A stretch of 64,000 nucleotides of DNA from Liolophura sinensis (lineage: Eukaryota; Mollusca; Polyplacophora; Chitonida; Chitonidae): positions 60,927,249 to 60,991,248 of the forward strand of contig NC_088295.1 in assembly GCF_032854445.1 (NCBI RefSeq), read 5' to 3'. A program made the translations under genes and the position numbers. The notes beneath the pieces were generated by a model. That model worked only from the letters and a program-made list of their open reading frames with translations, made no database searches and was not told the DNA's origin. Shown piece by piece: positions 58,501 to 64,000 of this stretch. Within the stretch, counting starts at the first letter, position 1. Every line of letters begins with the position of its first letter.

Positions 58501-59854
58501 AAAACAGATAGTAATGCCAATTGTTGCTTCAGCACACCTGCACGGATCGGGCCTTACACTAGCATTACGTGGCCAGTGTATTTTTTGCGTATGTTTCTCA
58601 GTTTTCGACTGGAAGCTGTTCTCTGGTCTCTGTAAAGTTTCAGATGTTACAAAGAATGCACGAAATTTTGTGAATTGTGAGTGATTGCCGATTTTTTTTT
58701 ACCGTGCTGTAACCTGGGAGATGTGCAGTTGTTTCTTTACGGAAGACTCGGAGCTGTCATGCGCACTCCAACCTCGGATGTACAGTACCTTTTAATGTAC
58801 ACTTACCAGACACACAACTGTACTGTATCCTTCCTGATTTACGAGATTTAGTACAGCTGGTCAGTAGCGTGTTTGTTTCTTCACATTTCCTACGGCCTTC
58901 ACATAGACGGATAAATTCATCGATACCATGATTCTGATTATGACCCGTGCCTGTCCCAGAATGAATAAATAACACATCCCGCGCACTTTTACATTTGGGG
59001 AATACTTGATTACAAATATTAGTTCTACAGGCGCCTTGAGCTGAGGAATCTGTATGGAAACAAAAAAACAACAACAAAATACGGAAAGTTTATTTAGTTA
59101 TTTACTTCATTTTTCATAATAGGCTACAAACTGAATGCAAATAATAAACCATTCCGTGATGTCAGGTTTCTAATTCAGTGACGACTGGCTGTCTCGAGGC
59201 GGCACCAGCCAACAGAATCCGCCGTATAACAAAAAGAGCCATTTACCATTTTGCCACGTTTTCAAGATTCCCATAAATGAACATATATAGGTAAGAATTA
59301 CAGAGATATAGAAATTTCACTAATTTTTATATTTTTAGGAGCCTGTAATCCACAGATGTTTGGCAAGTAACCACATGTGACGTATACATAGCGTTTCTTA
59401 ATTATTTCATTAGTGTTTTACGCCGTACTCAAAAATATTTTACTTATCCGACGGCGGCCAACATTATGGAGGAAGGAAACCCATGATCTTCTGCAGGTTT
59501 TTGCCAGATCTTCCCACTTACGGCCGGAGAGGAAGTCAGCATAAGCTGAGCTTGAAATCACGGCGACCGCGTAGGTGAGAGGCTCCTGGGTCATTAGTCT
59601 GCGTTAGCGCGCTATCCAACTGAGCCATGTAGAATAGCGCTAATACACCGCAACGGACGGCTTGGTTAGAGAGGAGTCACACTGCGCTGGAAATGACAGT
59701 TATAGCGACAGCATTGTGCATAGGGCTTAATACAAAAGGCATACATGTACAAAAGGCACCAAGTGACTGTGTACTTACCTCGTATTAAAACATAGAAAAT
59801 GATTATCCAGTAGGGTAAATACACACATATGATCGTGTTGGCAGCACCCTTCAT
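51718..59854 (-). CDS. Gene 3: tandem paralogue of gene 2, transmembrane exon frameshifted
   Basis: Exons by homology and splice sites: 59854-59779, 59049-58807, optional 58149-57926, 56758-56411, 55669-55322, 53378-53290 and 52162-51718. The module order and phases are those of gene 2. The transmembrane exon is 89 nt rather than 88, because of an extra C near 53,315, which puts the tail exon out of frame. The optional exon 3, broken in gene 2, is open here and ends in TGA, so a soluble lectin-only product is possible. The tail exon itself remains open over 148 codons, so the lesion is recent or an assembly error. Confidence 0.65.
52427..52511. repeat. Interrupted (TA)n/(GT)n tract
   Basis: A few GT units followed by TA runs with taatata interruptions. 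It borders the fold-back palindrome. Confidence 0.9.
52512..53075. repeat. Fold-back palindrome with a SINE nested in its right arm
   Basis: The left arm (52,512 to about 52,655: gaccgatgctctttgcaaat, gaatccatttaaagg, ttagttcagga, cgttcaaaggccataa, cgctcaccagatattta) is matched in reverse complement on the right. The outermost right part (attcatttgcatagagcatc) exists as single-copy sequence in unit A at about 39,158, so it is ancestral, and its left-hand mirror is the new copy. Arm length is about 145 bp around an AT-rich centre. Confidence 0.85.
52771..53026 (+). mobile_element. SINE family A, 5'-truncated, nested in the palindrome
   Basis: It begins within the tRNA head (cgcgctagcacagcgtaatg) and runs through the family body to an AAATA tail. 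The palindrome arm text (aaatggatt / taatggatt) is duplicated on both sides, so the SINE entered after the palindrome formed. Confidence 0.9.
53290..53378 (-). pseudogene. Gene 3 exon 6: transmembrane exon with +1 frameshift
   Basis: It starts as in gene 2 (KTVILASAVAAG then FLLIILVV). An extra C (gatgaccaacg against gatgacaacg, near 53,315) then turns the end into GHRHCLMAA and changes the exit phase. Read on into the tail exon, the frame stops after about 50 codons. The truncated hydrophobic segment might still anchor the protein. Confidence 0.65.
54540..54965. repeat. Short tandem repeat (about 18-20 bp), unit B
   Basis: ttacaaatcagagcgattac and ttacaaatctgagagatt units, with more of the agagcgatt type than in unit A. 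Confidence 0.85.
54990..55163 (-). pseudogene. Dead duplicate of the stalk exon (gene 3)
   Basis: Counterpart of 41,213-41,386, with the same TGA in place of GGA and the same donor. Confidence 0.7.
55322..55669 (-). CDS. Gene 3 exon 5: Ser/Thr-rich stalk
   Basis: 348 nt, phase 1-1, four differences from gene 2, all replacements (D/N, C/Y, S/N, T/R). One replacement removes an unpaired cysteine. Confidence 0.75.
55985..56395. repeat. 24-bp minisatellite (unit B)
   Basis: About 17 copies of the gtggttaatgatatcatatc-type unit; counterpart of 42,245-42,715 with a different copy number. Confidence 0.93.
56411..56758 (-). CDS. Gene 3 exon 4: CUB-like domain
   Basis: 348 nt, phase 1-1, aligned without indels to gene 2. 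About 12 nucleotide differences, of which only about two are silent. Changes include KK/SI-type replacements at the start (FKSIREP) and LRIF to FQIF. Confidence 0.65.
57588..57843 (+). mobile_element. SINE family A, young insertion in gene 3 intron with an empty site in gene 2
   Basis: A full-length head (gcctccgtggctcagtcggt) to a poly-A-like end, flanked by attaaaacat[ca]t direct repeats. The corresponding unit A sequence (43,894-43,908, attaaaacatctaagccac) is an uninterrupted empty site. The insertion therefore postdates the tandem duplication. Confidence 0.95.
57926..58149 (-). CDS. Gene 3 optional exon 3: Cys-rich module ending in a stop
   Basis: From acceptor ATCTGCAG (phase 1) it reads GDAMCGFQPTSGRYFYRWID, then GKCPSS, VTDTCKYT, IVRCGERPSNC, ending VQYEA and TGA. 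It could be a terminal exon giving a secreted protein of signal peptide + lectin + this module, or an internal exon using a weak phase 1 donor (AACT|GTGTAT). The module may be a second, truncated SUEL-like unit. Its counterpart in gene 2 is frameshifted. Confidence 0.5.
58807..59049 (-). CDS. Gene 3 exon 2: SUEL-lectin-like domain
   Basis: 243 nt, phase 1-1. Same cysteine frame as gene 2, with replacements clustered around the CEG loop (GRRKCEE against GRTECKE) and before the final strand (RKSGRIQ against REAGSIQ). These positions could be ligand-facing loops. Confidence 0.65.
59405..59635 (-). mobile_element. SINE family A copy, minus strand (intron 1 of gene 3)
   Basis: Counterpart of 45,478-45,708, with the same ends and orientation. 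Confidence 0.9.
59779..59854 (-). CDS. Gene 3 exon 1: signal peptide
   Basis: ATG at 59,854. MKGAANTIICVYLPYWIIIF then YVLIR, donor G|GTAAGT, phase 1. Confidence 0.8.
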
Positions 59855-59929
59855 TTTCTTCTCAGAATCTTATACTAAATATATATAAAACACAATCCAC
59901 TGCCATTAAACCACTCCTCACAGATATCA

Positions 59930-60215
59930 CTATGCTGGTGGAATACTGGCTGGCATCACTATACTGGTGGAATATTGGCTGGCATCACTCTACTGGTGGA
60001 ATACTGGCTGGCATCACTATACTGGTGGAATACTGGCTGGCATCACTATGCTGGTGGAATACTGGCTGGCATCACTATACTGGTGGAATACTGGCTGGCA
60101 TCACTATACTGGTGGAATATTGGCTGGCATCATTGTACTGGTGGTATACTGGCTGGCATCACTGTACTGGGTGGAATACTGGCTGGTATTATTGTACTGG
60201 GTGGAATCTGGCATC
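59930..60215. repeat. 29-bp minisatellite just upstream of gene 3
   Basis: About ten copies of the ggtggaatactggctggcat unit, roughly twice the number upstream of gene 2, beginning about 76 bp upstream of the gene 3 start codon. Confidence 0.92.
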
Positions 60216-61519
60216 ACACTATAAAGATAGGACACATTCATGTGTATTCCCGCTTTAGCGAATTGTAGGGCCCTGTACAACAACAAATTGATACCGCGTA
60301 AAACTGAAGCAACAATCTATCTAAATCCTACAGGCACGTATAGGTTCTATACGACATGTGTGGAAGTACATCCTGTTGACAATAATACTAGTTATCGGTT
60401 AATCACACATGCCTGCTGTTCTGTAGCTGGTTAATTTTCAAATATTGTCCCAAAAAAGGGCATAGGCCTACATCAGCTTTACAGAGCGAATCACAGTGGT
60501 GTGATTTTCAGAGCCCGGAACAAACATGAGAATCTCATGAAATTTTAGGCTACATGTACCGTTAGAACAGTTTTCACGCATGTACGTTACGATACATCGC
60601 CCTTTGTACACCACACATCCGCTTATTTATTGGTTTATTTTTCTATTCAGTTTTTTTTTTAATTGCTATGGTTTTTCACTTCATACTCAAACATTTTCAC
60701 ATTTACAATGTCAGTCAATATGATGCGTGGAGGAAACAGGAGAACGGGGGGATAAACCACCGACCGCTAGGAAGACATTGACAAACTTTCCCACGTGTGA
60801 CGCACATATATGAATACCATGGTGGGAGAAAAGTTCAAGACCGGACGTGAACCATATGTTACATCATGTGTGTTCTACCGATTGGTAGGCAAGCAGCTTA
60901 GATGTGCGCATGGCTTATTCTTGATGGCAAATAATGTATGGTACGAACAGTATGTCAACGCACATGCATATCATTGGTTTTCATACAGATATTTAGGCTG
61001 CTTATGGTTGTTAAAAGAATGCACAAGTGACTGTACACCGAAGAGCTGTGTACGGCGTAATCATCATGTAGCTTAGGCATACATGTACATTACAGTCTCA
61101 GGCACTCCAAGTTATCTCCCTTTGTACGTCAGTCCAATAGTAATAATACATTAATCCTGTGTGTTGGGATAGAGATAACTTCGAGTTCCTGGGTTTTAGT
61201 GCAGAGTTGTAATAGGTTTTCGTTCACAATCAGTGATGGCAGATGAACTACATTGGTATCAACGTTGGTCGGTGGGAAAGATTTTTTGTTACAGGCCTAG
61301 TGAACATATGTGTACATGTAAACGATGTGCCCAATCTCTGCCTACCTTTTGCCTGTTAACTTTAGGAACTTTTTCATAAAACAGTCCGATGTACAAAGCT
61401 ATCCCCTCGAACCCGAATTCTCAATCTCCATAGACCCTTTCCTAGCATGTCTATATATTTACGCTCTACGTGTCACCATTGTAGTGTAAACACTTTCAAA
61501 TGGGATAGGGTAACCTATC

Positions 61520-62134
61520 CGGTTGTCGGCCACCCCCCGGTAATCGGCCACCTCCACTATAATCTCATAGAATAAGAAAACAATGCACGAAGTTCATACT
61601 CCGAAAGCGAAAGCTAAAAATAACGATTTCTCCCTTAGCCTCGTTTTCGTTTCGTGACAAGCAGACGACGCATCGCACATGTCTAGTCGTCCAAAATGGT
61701 CAACCTCAGATTTTAGTGAAAACCGTCAAACGCCGCCTTGTTGAGACGAAAACGTGTGTGCCAGCGGGACATTTTGATTTCTAATCTTTGTGGAAATACA
61801 CCTGATGTAAGTATGTTTACTGTTAGTTCTAACCATTGTCTTCCAAACTTCGATGTAATTTTAGTTGCTATTACAGGTTAAAATCTTAAATATGGGTGGC
61901 CAGGACACTAGCCTTCAGATAAGGCAAGAATAAGTTATCGGCCGGGGTGGCCGATAACTCAATATATACCGCCCAGAAAAGTTTAAGTCCAGCATCTTTG
62001 AAAATCTAATGTCACGATTGTTTCTATCATTATACGAGCGTAAACGTGATTTAGATTATGACTTTCAGTGTTCGGCCGGGGTGGCCGATAACTTAAGTGA
62101 CGAATGCTTCACGTTGTTGAGTTATCGGCCACCA
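61520..62134. repeat. Repeated TTATCGGCCACC motifs, one in a perfect hairpin
   Basis: TTGTCGGCCACC (61,523), TAATCGGCCACC (61,541), GTTATCGGCC / GGCCGATAAC as an arm pair around GGGGT (61,934-61,958), GGTGGCCGATAACTT (about 62,080) and AGTTATCGGCCACC (62,121). They lie between the element edge and the transposase start and could be transposase-binding or promoter sites. The role is inferred. Confidence 0.6.
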
Positions 62135-62350
62135 CTGTAAAGATCGAGTTTGTTTAAGGTAAATCGGTAATAATTACAGTTGTTGCTAATATTGGATAGT
62201 GTACACATGTCCATGCACATGAACACATGTCTATTGTCTGTTTCTGCAATTATACTTTTCAAAATGCCTTCCAACGAAGCCTTAAATTGAGCATCGATAT
62301 ATAGGCCTATATTTTATTTATAACACGAAATTGTTTTATTTTTATTCCAG
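61807..62350 (+). other. Predicted 5'UTR intron of the transposase gene
   Basis: Donor CTGAT|GTAAGTATG at 61,807 and acceptor TTTTATTCCAG at 62,350, three bases before the start codon. The upstream exon frame contains no in-frame ATG before a stop, so the first exon is untranslated. Confidence 0.6.
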
Positions 62351-62353
62351 GAA

Positions 62354-64000
62354 ATGTCTCAGAAACTGCAATACGCCGCCCAAAATATGCAGAAAGCCTT
62401 GGAGGCTGTTAGAAGTGGATGTAGCCAGCGTTCAGCTTCTCGACAGTTCGGAGTGCCCAGGGCTACCTTGCAGGACAAGCTACTAGGACGATCTCCAGAG
62501 GAGCGACGGATGGGGCCTGCTCCAGTATTAACCCCGGAAGAGGACAACAAGTTGGAGAACTGGTTAATTGAACTTTCAAGGGCTGGTTTTCCTAGAAAGA
62601 AAGATGATCTTCTCGACACTGTAATGAAGATAGTAGAAGAAGACGGGCGTCCAAACCCATTCATTAATAACAGGCCAAGTGACACATGGTACAGAAATTT
62701 CCTTAAGAGACACCCAGCGATTTCAGAGCGTACAGCAGAAACTATATCAAAAGCTAGATCCCTAGTTAATGAAGCCAACATTCGAAAATGGTTTAAGGAT
62801 CTGGAGTCTTTCTTACAAGAGAAAGGATGTGCCGATGTACTTTGCGATGGTAGGCGCATATTGAATGCGGATGAAACAAATTTCCAAATGTGTCCTAAGA
62901 GCGGAAAGGTTTTGGGACCGAAAGGATGGAAGGACGTTTACGAGATCGCCCCTGGGAAAGAAAAGGAAACTCTAACCGTGTTGGGAACATTTAACGCCAG
63001 TGGAGAAGTCATCAAGGGAATGATTGTCTACCCTTACGCACGACCTCCTAAGGATTTGGTACGTGCTGTGCCGGATAACTGGGCAATCGGACGGTCCGAC
63101 ACAGGATGGATGAAATCGGAGACGTTTTACGAGTACGTGGCAAACGTACTTCATCCATGGCTTAAGGAAAACGAGGTGACTTTACCGGTTCTGTTTATAG
63201 TCGATGGACATAAAACCCATCTGACACACCAGCTGAGTGACTTCTGCTCCAATAACGGAATAATTCTGTATTGTCTCTTCCCAAATGCCACCCACATTCT
63301 CCAGCCAGCAGATGTTTCCGTTTTCAGACCCCTGAAGCTGGAATGGAGAAAAAGTGTTAAATCATGGCAGACAGAAAATCCGGGGAAATCTTTAGCTAGG
63401 AAAGAATTTGCCCCACTATTGGACAGAGCAATGTCCGAAATCACGGCTGACACAATATCCAACGGCTTTAAGGCGTGTGGACTCTTTCCATTCAATCCTG
63501 ACGCTGTCAACTACAGCAAGTGCGTGAACCACATGACAACATCAGTTCATCAACCCACTAACTTACCTTCAACTTCCAGATCTGACGACAGTCTCCAGTC
63601 TGATATCACATTGCAAAAGTCAGATTTCCAGATTGCCGCTTCTGTGATTCAGCAGCTACTAGACGCAGGTCACGAACGGGATTTGGACGCCATTTTAGTG
63701 ACGCTAAAATCGAAGTCTGACGGTTTCTCAGAAATTTCACGTCCAACCGGTTTACTTCAGGGTAATGATCATGAAGATCCAGCAGTCATGGGTGGTGAAG
63801 ATCGAGTTCAAACAGATGGAGAACCTGCCGTTCAGTATGGTGAAATTCGGTCAATCAACGCTATCGAAGACACTCCGACAGTTCAGGGTAGTGCAGGTCC
63901 ATTAGCCATGGATAACATTTTTGATGTTCAGGTGGCAGACAACAGTGATCTGGACATTTCTCTCAGAGCACTTGTTACGGATCTCGGACTGCGTATTAAT
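62354..64000 (+). CDS. Tigger/pogo-like transposase (HTH_psq + DDE_1), 3' end outside the window
   Basis: ATG at 62,354 opens a frame of 549 codons without a stop to the window edge. The N-terminus (MQKALEAVRSGCSQRSASRQ then FGVPRATLQDKL) is a Psq/CENP-B-type helix-turn-helix. A second DNA-binding half follows (NKLENWLIEL to WYRNFLKRHP, CENP-B HTH-like). The DDE_1 core has three acids in the expected contexts: LNADETNF, FIVDGHKTHL and LQPADVSVFRPLK. The C-terminal 130 residues are acidic and low-complexity. All catalytic positions look intact, so it may be a recently active element or a domesticated gene. Its upstream motifs and TA junction favour the former. The full length is unknown. Confidence 0.88.
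   Translation, partial: MSQKLQYAAQNMQKALEAVRSGCSQRSASRQFGVPRATLQDKLLGRSPEERRMGPAPVLTPEEDNKLENWLIELSRAGFPRKKDDLLDTVMKIVEEDGRPNPFINNRPSDTWYRNFLKRHPAISERTAETISKARSLVNEANIRKWFKDLESFLQEKGCADVLCDGRRILNADETNFQMCPKSGKVLGPKGWKDVYEIAPGKEKETLTVLGTFNASGEVIKGMIVYPYARPPKDLVRAVPDNWAIGRSDTGWMKSETFYEYVANVLHPWLKENEVTLPVLFIVDGHKTHLTHQLSDFCSNNGIILYCLFPNATHILQPADVSVFRPLKLEWRKSVKSWQTENPGKSLARKEFAPLLDRAMSEITADTISNGFKACGLFPFNPDAVNYSKCVNHMTTSVHQPTNLPSTSRSDDSLQSDITLQKSDFQIAASVIQQLLDAGHERDLDAILVTLKSKSDGFSEISRPTGLLQGNDHEDPAVMGGEDRVQTDGEPAVQYGEIRSINAIEDTPTVQGSAGPLAMDNIFDVQVADNSDLDISLRALVTDLGLRIN

Larger units (their letters stand above)
48830..61507. repeat. Tandem segmental duplication, unit B (contains gene 3)
   Basis: Direct-repeat partner of 35,100-48,661. 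It gained a fold-back palindrome with a nested SINE (52,512-53,075), a SINE at 57,588-57,841 and extra 29-bp repeats (59,930-60,215). Exon identity is high: 9 of 243 positions differ in the lectin exon, about 12 of 348 in the CUB exon and 4 of 348 in the stalk exon, counted by eye. Confidence 0.9.
61508..64000 (+). mobile_element. Tigger/pogo-type DNA transposon, left part (runs off the window)
   Basis: Homology between the two duplication units ends at 61,507 immediately after a TA, the usual target of Tc1/mariner/pogo elements. New sequence then starts gggtaacctatccggttgtc. It contains repeated TTATCGGCCACC motifs, a non-coding first exon, an intron and a pogo-type transposase frame. The exact terminal bases and the right end cannot be seen. 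Confidence 0.7.

Noticed and set aside
62359-63510. Minus-strand frames under the transposase
   Set aside because: Antisense shadows of the long plus-strand transposase frame.

Overview
This is a window of animal nuclear DNA, most likely from a lophotrochozoan and probably a mollusc. The evidence is split genes with canonical GT/AG introns, intron-rich low-density layout, extracellular CUB and SUEL-type lectin-like modules, many microsatellites and minisatellites, and two tRNA-derived SINE families of the type abundant in molluscan genomes. There is no bacterial-style operon, rRNA, CRISPR array or prophage. The species assignment is inference; no database search was possible.

Layout. 1-18,900: no intact gene seen. 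It holds a diverged segmental duplication (1-2,305 against 11,160-14,535), a 47-bp satellite grown inside the second copy, SINEs, and a broken rhodopsin-family GPCR relic on the minus strand near 5,450-5,822. 18,941-30,080 (minus): a complete eight-exon gene (gene 1). It encodes a signal peptide, a SUEL-lectin-like domain, a CUB domain, a Thr-rich stalk, one transmembrane helix and a roughly 250-residue tyrosine-containing tail. 30,100-35,100: repeats, chiefly a 2.6-kb minisatellite at 32,037-34,632.

35,100-48,661 and 48,830-61,507 are a tandem duplication of about 13 kb. Each unit carries a paralogue of gene 1 on the minus strand (gene 2, start at 45,908; gene 3, start at 59,854), with the same order of modules and the same intron phases. 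The copies differ at about 1-4% of exon positions, and nearly all exon differences I counted are amino-acid changing. Each copy has one frameshift in a different exon: gene 2 in an optional third exon, gene 3 in the transmembrane exon. The alternatives are decay, a membrane/soluble split, or two haplotypes wrongly placed in tandem by the assembler.

61,508-64,000 (plus): the left part of a Tigger/pogo-type DNA transposon whose 549-codon open transposase frame runs off the window. Its left edge coincides with the end of homology of the tandem duplication, at a TA dinucleotide.

The most interesting content is the cluster of three putative lectin/CUB single-pass receptors with tyrosine tails. 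The exons are mostly phase 1 (freely shuffled), which suits a diversifying recognition-receptor family; a role in recognition or immunity is inferred, not shown.
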